DNA of 39,127 nt from Undibacterium sp. (GCA_030645915.1 JAUSNO010000037.1:1-39127), one strand, 5' to 3'. Shown: positions 17,226-27,384, numbered from the stretch's first letter. Numbers and translations: made by a program. The notes: a model not told the origin generated them from the sequence alone.

Positions 17226-17278
17226 TTTGTGAAGCGCTTTTTTTGTTCATGGAATGTTTGTGTTTTCGGAGAATAGTC

Positions 17279-17764
17279 TTGCAGTTGCTGGAATTAATAG
17301 AGAAAACCGTTAATGGTACAGGTTATGACCTGGTCGATTTTGAACGAGCCGAACGTGGTTTGTTCAGGGTGTACATTGATTTTTTGCCTGCGGATCTAGA
17401 GAAGGGCAATGTTACAGTTGAGGACTGCGCGAAAGTGAGCCATCAATTGTCACATGTGCTGACGGTTGAGGATGTTAATTACGAACGCCTGGAGATATCC
17501 TCTCCTGGTCTTGACCGTCCTTTGAGAAAATTTTCGGATTTTGTTCGGTTTACGGGTGAAGTCGCTACCGTTAAGTTGCGCTTGCCAATGCCGGATTCAA
17601 ATAATCGTAAAACGTTTGAAGGTGTATTGCTAGAGAGTGATGGCGATACCTTAAGGTTGGAATTTGAAGGAAAAGAGGGCGCGGCAATGTTGGAATTTAC
17701 GCTCGCCGATGTTGATAAGGCACGCTTGGTGCCGCAAGTGGATTTTAGGAGTCGCAAAGCATGA
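17279..17764 (+). CDS. rimP: Ribosome maturation factor RimP
   Basis: Needed for maturation of the 30S subunit. I take the TTG at 17279 as the start: it gives the family N-terminus [22 protein letters not shown] and 161 residues, and GGAG (17268-17271) lies 7 nt upstream. A longer frame from an ATG at 17201 would translate the leader hairpin and add a non-conserved Phe/Cys-rich segment. The conserved block [12 protein letters not shown] is present around residues 78-89. The stop overlaps the nusA start (ATGA). First gene of the nusA-infB operon, as in most bacteria. Confidence 0.93.
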   Translation: MQLLELIEKTVNGTGYDLVDFERAERGLFRVYIDFLPADLEKGNVTVEDCAKVSHQLSHVLTVEDVNYERLEISSPGLDRPLRKFSDFVRFTGEVATVKLRLPMPDSNNRKTFEGVLLESDGDTLRLEFEGKEGAAMLEFTLADVDKARLVPQVDFRSRKA

Positions 17765-19320
17765 GTCGCGAAGTTTTATTATTGGTTGATGTGCTGGCGC
17801 GTGAGAAAAACGTCGATGAGGATATCGTATTCGGAGCCTTGGAGCACGCTTTGGCGCAGGCTACCAAGAAGCGTTACGAGGGTGAAGTTGATATCCGTGT
17901 TGAAGTAGATCGTGATACTGGTGAGTATAAGTCTTTCCGCCGTTGGCACGTTGTTGCCGATGAAGCCGGTTTGCAGTTGCCCGATCAAGAAATTCTTCAT
18001 TTTGAAGCAGTAGAACAATACGCCGATATTGAAGTTGACGAATACATCGAAGAACCAATTGAATCAGTTGAGCTCGGTCGTCGCTTTGCGCAAGATACCA
18101 AACAGGTTGTTTTGCAACGTATTCGTGATGCTGAGCGTGAACAAATTTTGGCCGACTTTTTAGAGCGCGGTGATTCCTTGGTGACAGGAACAATCAAGCG
18201 CATGGAGCGCGGTGAGGCGGTTGTTGAGTCTGGTAAAATTGAAGCGCGTTTACCACGCGATCAGATGATACCTAAAGAAAATTTACGGGTTGGCGACCGG
18301 GTCCGGGCTTTCATTTTGCGTATAGATCGCAATGCTCGCGGCCCACAAGTGATTTTGTCACGTACCGCACCAGAATTCATCATGAAGTTGTTTGAGTTGG
18401 AAGTTCCGGAAATCGAGCAAGGCTCATTGGTAATTAAGTCTGCCGCTCGTGATGCTGGCGTACGTGCGAAAATTGCGGTGCACACTGATGATAAACGTAT
18501 CGACCCTATCGGTACCTGTGTTGGTATGCGTGGTTCACGCGTTCAGGCAGTGACTGGCGAGCTTGGTGGTGAGCGTGTTGATATCGTCTTGTGGTCAGAA
18601 GATCCGGCGCAATTCGTGATTGGTGCGTTGGCGCCAGCCAACGTTTCGTCGATTATGGTTGACGAAGAAAAGCATTGCATGGACGTTGTTGTTGATGACG
18701 AGAATCTGGCGATAGCGATTGGCCGTAGCGGTCAAAACGTGCGCCTGGCCGCGGAATTGACTGGTTGGAAAATTAATATCATGACAGCGGAAGAGTCTGC
18801 CAATAAGGCGGAACAAGAGACCGCCGGCATCCGTGCCTTGTTCATGGAAAAACTGGACGTGGATCAGGAAGTTGCCGACATTTTGGTAGATGAGGGATTC
18901 TGCAGCCTGGAAGAAATTGCTTATGTCCCTATCAGTGAAATGATGGAAATCGAAGCATTGGACGAAGATACAGTTAATGAACTGCGTAATCGTGCAAGAG
19001 ATGCCTTACTTACTGAGGCGATTGCTTCCGAAGAAGGTGTTGAGGGTGTAGAAGATGCATTGATCAATCTTGAAGGTATGAGTCGAGTTACTGCGGGTAA
19101 GTTGGGTTTGGCAGGCATTAAGACTCTGGAAGCTTTCGGTGGGTTGGCGTATGACGAGTTTGGAGCGATTTTGGCATTGTCAGCCGAACGTGCGCGCCAA
19201 TTGATTAAAGAAGCATTTGAAGATGTGACTGATGATGAGATGAAACTCATCGACGCTAAATATGATGAGCATGCCAAGGCGTTGTTGGCCTCAGCATGGA
19301 AACTCGTAGAAGCAAAATAA
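17761..19320 (+). CDS. nusA: Transcription termination/antitermination factor NusA
   Basis: Binds RNA polymerase and modulates pausing, termination and rRNA antitermination. The 519-residue protein has the N-terminal RNAP-binding domain, the S1 domain ([17 protein letters not shown], from about 140), and KH1 (GACVGMRG-type loop, here [15 protein letters not shown]) and KH2 ([13 protein letters not shown]). Two C-terminal acidic repeat units begin near 360 and 435. Length and order are those of proteobacterial NusA. Coupled to rimP by a 4-nt overlap; infB follows after 72 nt. Confidence 0.96.
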   Translation: MSREVLLLVDVLAREKNVDEDIVFGALEHALAQATKKRYEGEVDIRVEVDRDTGEYKSFRRWHVVADEAGLQLPDQEILHFEAVEQYADIEVDEYIEEPIESVELGRRFAQDTKQVVLQRIRDAEREQILADFLERGDSLVTGTIKRMERGEAVVESGKIEARLPRDQMIPKENLRVGDRVRAFILRIDRNARGPQVILSRTAPEFIMKLFELEVPEIEQGSLVIKSAARDAGVRAKIAVHTDDKRIDPIGTCVGMRGSRVQAVTGELGGERVDIVLWSEDPAQFVIGALAPANVSSIMVDEEKHCMDVVVDDENLAIAIGRSGQNVRLAAELTGWKINIMTAEESANKAEQETAGIRALFMEKLDVDQEVADILVDEGFCSLEEIAYVPISEMMEIEALDEDTVNELRNRARDALLTEAIASEEGVEGVEDALINLEGMSRVTAGKLGLAGIKTLEAFGGLAYDEFGAILALSAERARQLIKEAFEDVTDDEMKLIDAKYDEHAKALLASAWKLVEAK

Positions 19321-19392
19321 ATCACGACGTTTGCTAAAAGTAATAATCATATTTAAGCGTTTCATCAAGCGCACAGAGAAAAAGAGGACTGA

Positions 19393-22329
19393 ATGGCGAG
19401 TAATAATGTAGCTCAATTTGCCACCGAGCTGAAGATGTCAGCGGATTTGCTGCTTACGCAATTGCATGCCGCAGGCGTTAGTAAAAGCTCGACGTCCGAT
19501 GTGCTGTCAAAAGAAGATAAGGATAAATTGCTGGAACACTTGCGACGTTCGCACGGTGTGACTGCTGATGCCGACAAGAAGAAAATTACCTTGACCCGCA
19601 AGGAAAATACTGAGATCAAGCAGGCGGATGCGACTGGAAAGTCTCGTACGATTCAAGTGGAAGTGCGCAAAAAACGTACCTTCGTCAAACGTGATGAGAG
19701 TGCCCCTGATGAACAAGGTGAGCGCCCAGTAGTTGTAGTTGATCCTTTGGAAGTTGAACGTCTCGAAGCCGAAGAACGCAAACAAGCTGAACTGATTGCC
19801 AAGCAAGAAGCTGAGCTGGTTGAGAAGCAAGCTTATCTCGCGAAATTGGAAGCAGAGAAAGAATCACAGGCAAATGTTTTACGTGAATTGGAACTCGCTG
19901 CTGCTGCAACGGCACAGGCAGAAGCTGATAAGTTAAAAGCGGAACAGGCAGCTGTTTCTGCAGCTGCAGCACTTAATGTTGCTGCAAAAGCGCCAGCAAA
20001 AGCACAAGGCAAAGTCACTGCGAAAGTAACAGCCGTAGCTGTACCTGCAATTGAAGTTGTCCCAGCTGACGATGAGAAAAAGCGCGTTGCCGCAGAAGAT
20101 GCAAAGAAAAAAGCTGCTGAAGATGCAAAGAAAAAAGCCGCTGCTGATGCAAAAGAAGCTGCAGTTCGCGTTGCCGCAAATGATGTTGCTCGTAAAAAAG
20201 TAGCTGACGAAGTAGCGCAAATCAAAGAGATGATGGATGCTGCGCGTAGACCGAAAGTCGCTGCGCCAGCCATTGTTGCACCTGTCGCTGCAGCAGGTAC
20301 TTTGCATAAGCCAACTGATAAAAAAGTTGCGGAGAAAAAGCCAGCGGGTGACAAGAAAGATGTGAAGCCAGTTGCTGGAGCTGTTGTAGATAAAAAATCG
20401 ATCAAGTCGGCCAATGTATCGTCTACATGGCAGGATGACGCGAAGAAACGTGGTGGCATAAAAACCCGCGGAAATACGCCGACCGGGCGTGATGGTTGGA
20501 AAGGTGGACCTAAAGGTCGTCGTTCGAATCAACAAGACGAACAATCGAATTTCCAAGCGCCAGTTGAAGCCATTGTTAAAGACGTCTATGTGCCGGAGAC
20601 TATTACAGTCGCTGAATTGGCACATAAAATGTCAGTCAAGGCATCCGAAGTTATTAAGCATTTGATGAAACTGGGTCAGATGTGCACCATCAATCAGGTT
20701 CTGGATCAAGAAACGGCGATGATCCTGGTTGAAGAAATGGGTCATAAGGCATTCGCTGCCAAACTGGATGATCCAGAAGCGATGCTGACGGATGTGGCAG
20801 AGCACGCTGAGTACGAATCAGCGCCACGTGCGCCGGTCGTTACTGTAATGGGTCACGTTGATCATGGTAAAACATCTTTGCTCGATTACATTCGTCGTGC
20901 AAAAGTGGCTTCTGGTGAAGCTGGCGGAATTACCCAGCACATCGGTGCATATCACGTCGAAACGCCACGCGGAATGATTACCTTCCTTGATACGCCAGGT
21001 CACGAAGCATTTACTGCTATGCGTGCACGTGGTGCCAAGGCGACCGATATCGTTATTCTGGTCGTTGCAGCTGACGATGGCGTAATGCCGCAGACCAGAG
21101 AAGCGATTGCCCATGCAAAAGCTGCTGGCGTGCCGTTGGTGGTAGCGATTAATAAAATTGACAAACCCGGTGCCAATATGGATCGCGTCAAGCAAGAATT
21201 AGTTGCCGAAAGCGTCGTGCCTGAAGAATACGGTGGAGAATCTCCATTTGTGCCTGTCTCGGCAAAAACCGGTGAGGGCATTGATGAATTGCTGGAGCAA
21301 GTTCTGTTGCAAGCCGAAGTCCTGGAGTTACGTGCGCCGAAAGACGCACCTGCCAAAGGTCTGGTGATCGAATCGCGTTTGGATAAAGGTCGCGGAACGG
21401 TTGCAACGATTCTGGTTCAGTCCGGTACCTTGAAACGCGGTGACGTGGTCTTGGCTGGTTCCTCTTACGGTCGTGTTCGTGCGATGCTGGATGAGAACGG
21501 TAAAAACATCAGTGAGGCTGGCCCGTCTATCCCTGTAGAAATTCAAGGATTGACTGAAGTTCCTGCAGCTGGTGAAGAGTTGATGGTGATGGTTGATGAG
21601 CGTAAAGCGCGTGAGATTGGTCTGTTCCGTCAAGGTAAATACCGTGACGTCAAACTGGCCAAGCAGCAAGCCGCCAAGATGGAAAATATCTTCGACAATA
21701 TGGGCGAAGGCGAAGTTAGAAATCTGCCCATTATCGTCAAGACCGACGTACAAGGTTCGCAAGAAGCTTTGGTTCAGTCCTTGGTCAAATTGTCTACCAG
21801 CGAAGTCCGGGTACAAGTGGTGCATGCCGCAGTCGGTGGTATTTCGGAATCCGACGTCAATCTGGCGGTCGCCTCCAAAGCAGTCATTATCGGCTTTAAC
21901 ACACGTGCAGATGCTTCAGCGCGGAAGTTGGCTGAATCAAATGGCGTAGATATTCGCTACTACAATATTATTTACGACGCTGTTGATGAAGTTAAAGCAG
22001 CATTGTCAGGCATGCTGGCACCAGAGAAACGTGAAACGGTTATTGGACAGGTTGAAATACGCCAAGTCTTTATGGTCAGCAAAGTCGGCGCAATTGCCGG
22101 TTGTTTGGTCACTGACGGTACCGTCAAGCGTAGTTCATCAGTACGTCTGTTACGTAACAATGTTGTTGTATGGACGGGTGAGTTGGATTCGTTGAAACGT
22201 TACAAAGACGATGCGAAAGAAGTCAAGGCCGGTATGGAATGCGGCTTGTCGCTGAAGTCTTATAATGAAATTGAAGTTGGCGATATCCTGGAAGTATTCG
22301 AAGTTCAAGAAATTGCTCGAACCCTGTAA
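19393..22329 (+). CDS. infB: Translation initiation factor IF-2
   Basis: GTPase that delivers initiator tRNA to the ribosome, which fits the initiator tRNA gene 5 kb upstream. The 978-residue protein has a short N-terminal IF2_N module, then a long Ala/Lys/Glu-rich region with [12 protein letters not shown] repeats (about 110-300). A second IF2_N-like segment ([19 protein letters not shown], about 405-425) follows. The G domain carries GHVDHGKT (487-494), DTPGH (533-537) and NKID (587-590). Domains II-IV complete it. ATG has AGAGGA upstream. A hairpin separates it from rbfA. Confidence 0.97.
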   Translation: MASNNVAQFATELKMSADLLLTQLHAAGVSKSSTSDVLSKEDKDKLLEHLRRSHGVTADADKKKITLTRKENTEIKQADATGKSRTIQVEVRKKRTFVKRDESAPDEQGERPVVVVDPLEVERLEAEERKQAELIAKQEAELVEKQAYLAKLEAEKESQANVLRELELAAAATAQAEADKLKAEQAAVSAAAALNVAAKAPAKAQGKVTAKVTAVAVPAIEVVPADDEKKRVAAEDAKKKAAEDAKKKAAADAKEAAVRVAANDVARKKVADEVAQIKEMMDAARRPKVAAPAIVAPVAAAGTLHKPTDKKVAEKKPAGDKKDVKPVAGAVVDKKSIKSANVSSTWQDDAKKRGGIKTRGNTPTGRDGWKGGPKGRRSNQQDEQSNFQAPVEAIVKDVYVPETITVAELAHKMSVKASEVIKHLMKLGQMCTINQVLDQETAMILVEEMGHKAFAAKLDDPEAMLTDVAEHAEYESAPRAPVVTVMGHVDHGKTSLLDYIRRAKVASGEAGGITQHIGAYHVETPRGMITFLDTPGHEAFTAMRARGAKATDIVILVVAADDGVMPQTREAIAHAKAAGVPLVVAINKIDKPGANMDRVKQELVAESVVPEEYGGESPFVPVSAKTGEGIDELLEQVLLQAEVLELRAPKDAPAKGLVIESRLDKGRGTVATILVQSGTLKRGDVVLAGSSYGRVRAMLDENGKNISEAGPSIPVEIQGLTEVPAAGEELMVMVDERKAREIGLFRQGKYRDVKLAKQQAAKMENIFDNMGEGEVRNLPIIVKTDVQGSQEALVQSLVKLSTSEVRVQVVHAAVGGISESDVNLAVASKAVIIGFNTRADASARKLAESNGVDIRYYNIIYDAVDEVKAALSGMLAPEKRETVIGQVEIRQVFMVSKVGAIAGCLVTDGTVKRSSSVRLLRNNVVVWTGELDSLKRYKDDAKEVKAGMECGLSLKSYNEIEVGDILEVFEVQEIARTL

Positions 22330-22338
22330 TGTTAATAA

Positions 22339-22370
22339 GTAAAGGGAGCTTATGCTCCCTTTACATTTTT
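22339..22370 (+). terminator. Terminator-like hairpin between infB and rbfA
   Basis: GTAAAGGGAGC (22339-22349), loop TTAT, GCTCCCTTTAC (22354-22364), then ATTTTT. An 11-bp perfect stem with a short T-run inside the operon suggests partial termination or RNA processing between infB and rbfA. Confidence 0.7.
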
Positions 22371-22379
22371 GTAGTATTT

Positions 22380-22769
22380 ATGGCAAAAAATAGTAAATCC
22401 ATCCCCGCACGCGGTTTGCGCGTCGCAGATCAGATACAGCGAGATGTCGCTGAAATTATCTGGTCGGAAATCAAAGATCCTCGGGTCGGCATGATCACGT
22501 TGACTGAAGTTCAGTTGACTCCCGATTATGCGCACGCGAAAATTTATTTTACGAGCTTGAAAGATGATCCGGTTTCGATCAAGAACACCTTGGATGGCTT
22601 GAATAAGGCGGCCGGATTTTTGCGTGCGCAGTTGGGATTGCGTTTGCATATCCATACTTTGCCTCAGTTGCACTTTGTTCACGATACTTCTACCATGCGT
22701 GGAATTGCCATGTCTAAGTTGATAGACGAAGCGAATGCCACACGTTCTAAGGATGACGGCGAAGAGTAA
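22380..22769 (+). CDS. rbfA: 30S ribosome-binding factor A
   Basis: Cold-shock and 16S rRNA maturation factor with a KH-like fold. I take ATG 22380: the protein then begins [22 protein letters not shown], as in other betaproteobacteria, and has 129 residues. An in-frame ATG at 22329, overlapping the infB stop, would add 17 residues coded by the hairpin and is rejected. The family block [25 protein letters not shown] is present. The Shine-Dalgarno is weak. truB follows after 96 nt. Confidence 0.94.
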   Translation: MAKNSKSIPARGLRVADQIQRDVAEIIWSEIKDPRVGMITLTEVQLTPDYAHAKIYFTSLKDDPVSIKNTLDGLNKAAGFLRAQLGLRLHIHTLPQLHFVHDTSTMRGIAMSKLIDEANATRSKDDGEE

Positions 22770-22865
22770 TATCGTCTGCTAGACAAGTATGAAATCGATA
22801 TTTTTCGAGATTTTCGATATACGTCTTGTTCATACCTGCACGAACCGTTTCCAACCCACACTCCA

Positions 22866-23795
22866 ATGACAAATCAAGTGAAGAAATCCCCCCGTGTTCC
22901 TGTGCATGGGGTTTTGCTGCTGGATAAGCCAGTTGGCTGGTCAAGCAACGATGCTTTGATTAAAGCAAAACGCTTGTTAAATGCCTTAAAGGCCGGGCAC
23001 ACAGGGACGCTGGACCCTTTTGCAACTGGTCTATTGCCGCTATGTTTTGGCGAGGCGACCAAATTTTCTCAGGATTTGCTGGAAGCCGATAAGACTTATC
23101 AAACAGTGGTGCATTTAGGCATCACTACCACTACCGGCGATACTGAAGGCGAAGTGTTGCAGACGCTGCCAGTTAATGTGAGTGAAGAACAAATCCGTTC
23201 GATTTTGCCGCAATTCACTGGTAACATTTTGCAAGTGCCACCCATGTACTCCGCGCTCAAACGCGATGGGAAACCACTTTACGAATATGCCCGTGCAGGC
23301 ATTACCCTCGAACGCGAAGCGCGTCCAGTGACAATTCATCTGTTGGAGTTTGTCAGTTACGTAGCGCCATTTTTAACACTCAATGTTCGTTGTAGTAAGG
23401 GAACCTACATTCGTACGCTTGGTGAAGATATCGGCACAGCACTAGGGTGTGGCGCACATCTGAATGCATTGCGTCGCACGCATGTCGGGCATTTGATTCT
23501 CGAAAATACCGTGACGCTAGATGCATTGACAGCCTTGGACGAGTCTCAACGTTTGGCTTTGTTAGCACCTGTAGATGCTTTGCTGACGAGTTTCCCTCAA
23601 GTGCTCTTGAGTGATGATTTGGCTCGTCGTTTTTTACAGGGACAGCGATTAGCCTTGGCAAAAGAAAATGTGCAACTACCTGAGCATATCGGACGAGTGC
23701 GCGTTTATCGTGAATCTAATCAGCAACTGCTGGGATCTGCCCAATTGCAGGAATACGGGATACTGGCACCGGAACGTTTGATTTCCACCGTCTGA
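22866..23795 (+). CDS. truB: tRNA pseudouridine(55) synthase
   Basis: Makes pseudouridine 55 in the T-loop of tRNAs. The 309-residue protein contains the catalytic Asp50 in HTGTLDPFATG, the KTYQ motif and the CSKGTYIRTLGEDIG block, with a short C-terminal PUA-like region. Last gene of the rimP-nusA-infB-rbfA-truB series. The 96-nt gap before it contains no clear Shine-Dalgarno. It converges on the minus-strand cysS gene. Confidence 0.96.
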   Translation: MTNQVKKSPRVPVHGVLLLDKPVGWSSNDALIKAKRLLNALKAGHTGTLDPFATGLLPLCFGEATKFSQDLLEADKTYQTVVHLGITTTTGDTEGEVLQTLPVNVSEEQIRSILPQFTGNILQVPPMYSALKRDGKPLYEYARAGITLEREARPVTIHLLEFVSYVAPFLTLNVRCSKGTYIRTLGEDIGTALGCGAHLNALRRTHVGHLILENTVTLDALTALDESQRLALLAPVDALLTSFPQVLLSDDLARRFLQGQRLALAKENVQLPEHIGRVRVYRESNQQLLGSAQLQEYGILAPERLISTV

Positions 23796-23810
23796 ATTTT
23801 CTCTGAGTTG

Positions 23811-23841
23811 CTTCATCCACTTCGACGAGAGGTGGATGAAG
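23811..23841. terminator. Hairpin between convergent truB and cysS
   Basis: CTTCATCCAC (23811-23820) and GTGGATGAAG (23832-23841) form a 10-bp stem with an 11-nt loop. There is no U-tract on either side, so it may be a weak or factor-assisted terminator, or an RNA-end stabiliser. Confidence 0.5.
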
Positions 23842-23850
23842 TTGTAGAGA

Positions 23851-25230
23851 TTAATCGACGGGCTTTACCTTCATGCCATCTGCCGTATCTTCCACTTCAA
23901 AGCCTAAGCCTTTGATTTCATCACGAAGTCGATCAGATTCCGCCCAGTTTTTATTCATGCGACTGAGTTTGCGTTGCTCCAGCAAATGAGTCACTTCTTC
24001 GGAAATGGCGTTTTGCTTCGGCTTCCATTGTTTCAGGTGTAATCCAAAGATCTGATCGAAGTAGTCCAGGGTGGCTTTTTTATCCGCATCTATGACGGGA
24101 GATTTCAGCATTTCCCACATGACTGCAATCGCTTTTGGTACGTTTACATCTTGATTCACTTCAGCTATAAAACGATCTGCATAGCTCTGATTGACACTGC
24201 CGCCATCGGGTAGTGCCAAATAAGTTTCGCGTAATCGATTGAGTCCCGTTTGCGATGCTCTTAACGCATCCCAGTTGAAATTGAGCTGACTGCGATAATG
24301 TGCGGATAAACACAGCCAGCGATATGCCAATGGATCAATACCCAAGTCAATCAAGCTTTGCAATCGTAAAAAATCTCCACTGGATTTAGACATCTTGCCC
24401 GCGTCAATTTGCAGGAAGTAACCATGCATCCAAAAATTGGCTAGACGGGTGCCGTGACAGGCCTGATTTTGCGCGATCTCATTACTGTGATGAATCGCAA
24501 TATGATCCTCACCGCCGCAATGAATATCAAACCACGGTTCTAGATATTTGGCCGACATCGCAGAACATTCAATATGCCAACCCGGGAATCCACGCCCCCA
24601 TGGGCTATCCCATTCCATCTGACGCTGACTATTTGCCGGGCTAAATTTCCAAAGTGCAAAATCCGTTGAATTTCTTTTTTCACCTATATCAACCCGTTTG
24701 CCTGCCTCCAGACCTTCGCGATTCAAGCGCGACAAGTAACCGTAATCATCCTGTTTGGAGGTGTCGAAATACACGCCGTCAGAAGTGATATAGCAAAACC
24801 CCTTTTGCTCTATGCATGCGATGAACGATATTTGCTCTGCAATATGGTCGGTCGCCTTGCACCAGATCTGCGGCTCCAGCATATTTAAGCTATGCAAATC
24901 CTGTTTAAATGCCAGCGTGTATTTTTCGGCGATGTCCCAGGCCGATTCCCCGGTACGACGACTGCCGGCTTCCATCTTGTCCTCACCCTCATCGGCATCA
25001 GAGACCAGGTGACCTACGTCGGTGATGTTGACGACATGGCGAACATGATGGCCATTGAGCTCCAGTGTGCGGCGCAACAGATCTTCAAAAAGATAGGTGC
25101 GCAAGTTACCTATGTGCGCATAGTCATACACCGTGGGGCCGCAGCAATACAGACCGACCCAGTCTTTGCGAATAGGAGAAAAGACACGGAGCTGGCGCTC
25201 CCAATTGTCATAGAGAAGAATATCGGTCAT
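23851..25230 (-). CDS. cysS: Cysteine--tRNA ligase of a non-enterobacterial sequence type
   Basis: Charges tRNA-Cys. The 459-residue class I synthetase has C29-C30 in YCCGPTVYD, HIGN (39-42), the HIECSAM cysteine C222, H247/H248 and E251 in HHSNE (together the Zn ligands), and KMSKS (279-283). The motif GHLVSDADEGEDKM (about 73-86) and the block RQMEWDSPWGRGFPGWH differ from the E. coli type (which has NITDIDDKI). They match a CysS branch I associate mainly with other phyla. It may be acquired or a second copy; whether a standard cysS exists elsewhere cannot be seen. Single gene, convergent with truB. Confidence 0.9.
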   Translation of the reverse strand: MTDILLYDNWERQLRVFSPIRKDWVGLYCCGPTVYDYAHIGNLRTYLFEDLLRRTLELNGHHVRHVVNITDVGHLVSDADEGEDKMEAGSRRTGESAWDIAEKYTLAFKQDLHSLNMLEPQIWCKATDHIAEQISFIACIEQKGFCYITSDGVYFDTSKQDDYGYLSRLNREGLEAGKRVDIGEKRNSTDFALWKFSPANSQRQMEWDSPWGRGFPGWHIECSAMSAKYLEPWFDIHCGGEDHIAIHHSNEIAQNQACHGTRLANFWMHGYFLQIDAGKMSKSSGDFLRLQSLIDLGIDPLAYRWLCLSAHYRSQLNFNWDALRASQTGLNRLRETYLALPDGGSVNQSYADRFIAEVNQDVNVPKAIAVMWEMLKSPVIDADKKATLDYFDQIFGLHLKQWKPKQNAISEEVTHLLEQRKLSRMNKNWAESDRLRDEIKGLGFEVEDTADGMKVKPVD

Positions 25231-25604
25231 GGTAGATAGTAGAAGATAAGAAAAAGATAAAAGACCCGATCATAGATCAAGGTATCTGGATAGCATACAA
25301 GATGGCATCAACAGCTCGCGTGCTGATGATCCAATGGGTGGCAGAGATGTTGGTTCTGGAGTAAAACGCGACCATCAAACATCGCGTTTGAAGTGTTTGG
25401 AAGACTCGGCAAGCGCAGTTTGATTAACACAAGGAAATAATATAAGTACCGAAACATAATTTAACCATTAATTTATCATAGTCATAGGCTGTTTGTGTCG
25501 TTGTTGTACAAACAAGGCTACACTTAATGCCTATGCTGAAAATCAATATGCTTCATATTCCAATATCATTCATGCGCAAAATATAAGAAAAATAGGAGAC
25601 GGCC
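25231..25604. other. Intergenic region between divergent cysS and the GGDEF gene
   Basis: No gene is seen in these 374 nt. Two small inverted repeats occur: AAACGCGA/TCGCGTTT (25364-25371 and 25382-25389) and TGTTTGT/ACAAACA (25490-25496 and 25508-25514). They could be regulatory hairpins or operator sites. The part from 25430 to 25600 is AT-rich and should contain the promoter of the GGDEF gene, but no box pair is convincing. Confidence 0.4.
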
Positions 25605-26684
25605 ATGCATACTCGTTATCCTGATGTAAATGAAGCGGTCTATCGTTTGCATTACCTCAAACAGGACCGCGCCCAATGTCGTAAAGTTGTTCGGGTTGTC
25701 ATGTGGGCTTCCATGCCGCTGGCCTACGTCGATTTTGCTTTTTTTTCCGTGAGCAAGGAATTTTTTGCCTTGCTGTTTTTACGCACTTCCTTATTTTTTT
25801 ATTCGTGGTGGTCGTTAAAAAAAACTGCCAGCATCGTCGATCCACAAGATCTGGATCGGCAGATTTTGCGCTGGAGCGCGGCCGTACTCTTGGTGCAGTT
25901 TGCCAGCAATGCCAGTTTGCCTAGAGATTACTTCGGTCATTTTCTGCTGGATGCCTGGATATCCATGATTTATTTTATCGCTATTCCTTTATCCCTGAGA
26001 ATGTTGCGCCCGGTGATGACGGGTTTTCTGATTGCTTCCCTAGGTTTGCTCACCTATAAAATTATTCCGGTTTTTGCCTATGCCGTTAGCGTGACCGCAA
26101 TACTGCTGGCCAGCGCTTATACCGGACATGCCATATCATCCTACCTGCATCGCTATCGACGTAAAATTCTCAGTGCCGAAATGGAATTGGATCGTCAGGA
26201 AAGTACCGATCCTGTCACCGGGGTAGCAAACCGGCGTGAATTTATGCGTATCAGCGAATCTGAATTGCAACGGCATGCCCGTCTGGGAAAACCACTATCA
26301 ATGCTGGTGCTCGATCTTGATCACTTTAAACAAATTCGCGAAACGCACGGTCCGCGTGCCGGTGACATTGTTTTGGTCGAAGTGACCAAGCGCGTAAAAA
26401 GAGCGACACGCAGCTACGACTGCCTTGCGCGTTATGGCACTGAGGAATTTTGTATTTTATTGCCGGAAGCATCGGCAGAAATTGCCGATATGGTTGCCAG
26501 TCGAACCCTGGCAACCATCGGTGCCATGCCAGTTGCAATCGCGGGAAAAGAGCTTAAGGTGAGTGCCAGTGCAGGGGTGGCCACCATGCTGGAAGGCGAT
26601 ACCACGGACAGCATGCTCCTGCGGGCAGATAAGGCTCTCAGTAAAGCCAAATTAGCCAATGACCACACTATCGCATTTGTTTGA
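25605..26684 (+). CDS. Membrane protein with degenerate GGDEF domain
   Basis: A 359-residue protein. About six hydrophobic helices (residues 30-175) form an uncharacterised membrane sensor, then a GGDEF domain from about 200. The signature is GTEEF (278-282) instead of GG(D/E)EF. The guanine-binding Asn of FKxIND is replaced by Arg245 (DHFKQIRET). The metal-binding Asp region DLD (237-239) and the allosteric I-site RSYD (269-272), five residues before the signature, are kept. I infer a weak or inactive diguanylate cyclase that may act as a c-di-GMP receptor. The next gene follows after 18 nt and may be cotranscribed. Confidence 0.85.
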   Translation: MHTRYPDVNEAVYRLHYLKQDRAQCRKVVRVVMWASMPLAYVDFAFFSVSKEFFALLFLRTSLFFYSWWSLKKTASIVDPQDLDRQILRWSAAVLLVQFASNASLPRDYFGHFLLDAWISMIYFIAIPLSLRMLRPVMTGFLIASLGLLTYKIIPVFAYAVSVTAILLASAYTGHAISSYLHRYRRKILSAEMELDRQESTDPVTGVANRREFMRISESELQRHARLGKPLSMLVLDLDHFKQIRETHGPRAGDIVLVEVTKRVKRATRSYDCLARYGTEEFCILLPEASAEIADMVASRTLATIGAMPVAIAGKELKVSASAGVATMLEGDTTDSMLLRADKALSKAKLANDHTIAFV

Positions 26685-26702
26685 CATAGTTGACTACGCC
26701 AC

Positions 26703-27359
26703 ATGAGAAAATCGAGTAAAGATAACAAAAATCTTATTCCCTATATCGCTGGAGCATTGTCGCAAGATACTACGGCAAGTCAGGCTGCGAGCACATCAGG
26801 TAATGGATTGGCGAAGATAATACTCGACCTCGCCGCTCACATACCTGATTCCCGGAAGTCAGAAAGCATTCACCCAAAAGAAGCGGCACGTCATTTGGCC
26901 AGTTCTGCGGCGACCAAAGCGGCGCTTGCGGCAGGTTCATTGGCACTTCCGGTTGGCGCGCTTGGATGGCTGACAATTGTTCCTGAAATGCTCGCCATTT
27001 GGAAAATTCAAGCGCAAATGGTGGCCGATATCGCGGCCTTCTACGGCAAATCTTCCCTCCTGACTCAAGAACACATGTTGTATTGCCTATTCAGGCATAG
27101 CGCTGCGCAGGCGGTGCGCGACCTCGTGGTAAGAGCGGGTGACAGGCTCTTGGTCAGGGCCGCTTCATTGCAACTCATGCAGGCAATCGCCGGCAAAATC
27201 GGTGTCAAGATATCGCAGCAAGTATTAGGAAAAAGCCTGTCGCGCTGGTTACCAGTGATAGGGGCAGTTGGTGTTGGTGGCTATGCGTATTACGATACCA
27301 GTCAAGTCGCAGCGACTGCGATTGCCTTGTTCGAGCAAGAAGTAGTGCAAGCGACGTAA
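26703..27359 (+). CDS. EcsC-like hypothetical protein
   Basis: A 218-residue protein with a Gly/Ala-rich hydrophobic segment, AALAAGSLALPVGALGWLTIVPEML (about 73-97). IWKIQAQMVADIAAFYGK follows, then a second glycine-rich hydrophobic patch (VIGAVGVGGYAYYDTSQVA). This pattern recalls EcsC-family proteins, which associate with membranes and have no settled function; I rate that match as tentative. No signal peptide. It starts 18 nt after the GGDEF gene, so the two are likely an operon and may work together. A hairpin repeat lies just downstream. Confidence 0.7.
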   Translation: MRKSSKDNKNLIPYIAGALSQDTTASQAASTSGNGLAKIILDLAAHIPDSRKSESIHPKEAARHLASSAATKAALAAGSLALPVGALGWLTIVPEMLAIWKIQAQMVADIAAFYGKSSLLTQEHMLYCLFRHSAAQAVRDLVVRAGDRLLVRAASLQLMQAIAGKIGVKISQQVLGKSLSRWLPVIGAVGVGGYAYYDTSQVAATAIALFEQEVVQAT

Positions 27360-27384
27360 AAAACACCGCCAGGCATGCCGCCAG

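Noticed and set aside
17201..17278. ATG start for rimP
   Set aside because: It would translate the leader hairpin; TTG 17279 has the better ribosome-binding site and the family N-terminus.
19833..20459. 208-codon minus-strand Ala/Ser-rich frame
   Set aside because: Antisense shadow of the Ala/Lys-rich region of infB, whose codon bias leaves long frames on the other strand.
22329..22379. Longer start for rbfA, overlapping the infB stop
   Set aside because: The added 17 residues are translated hairpin and are not part of the conserved RbfA N-terminus.
25605..26684. Calling the GGDEF protein an active diguanylate cyclase
   Set aside because: GTEEF and Arg245 depart from the catalytic consensus, so activity cannot be assumed.
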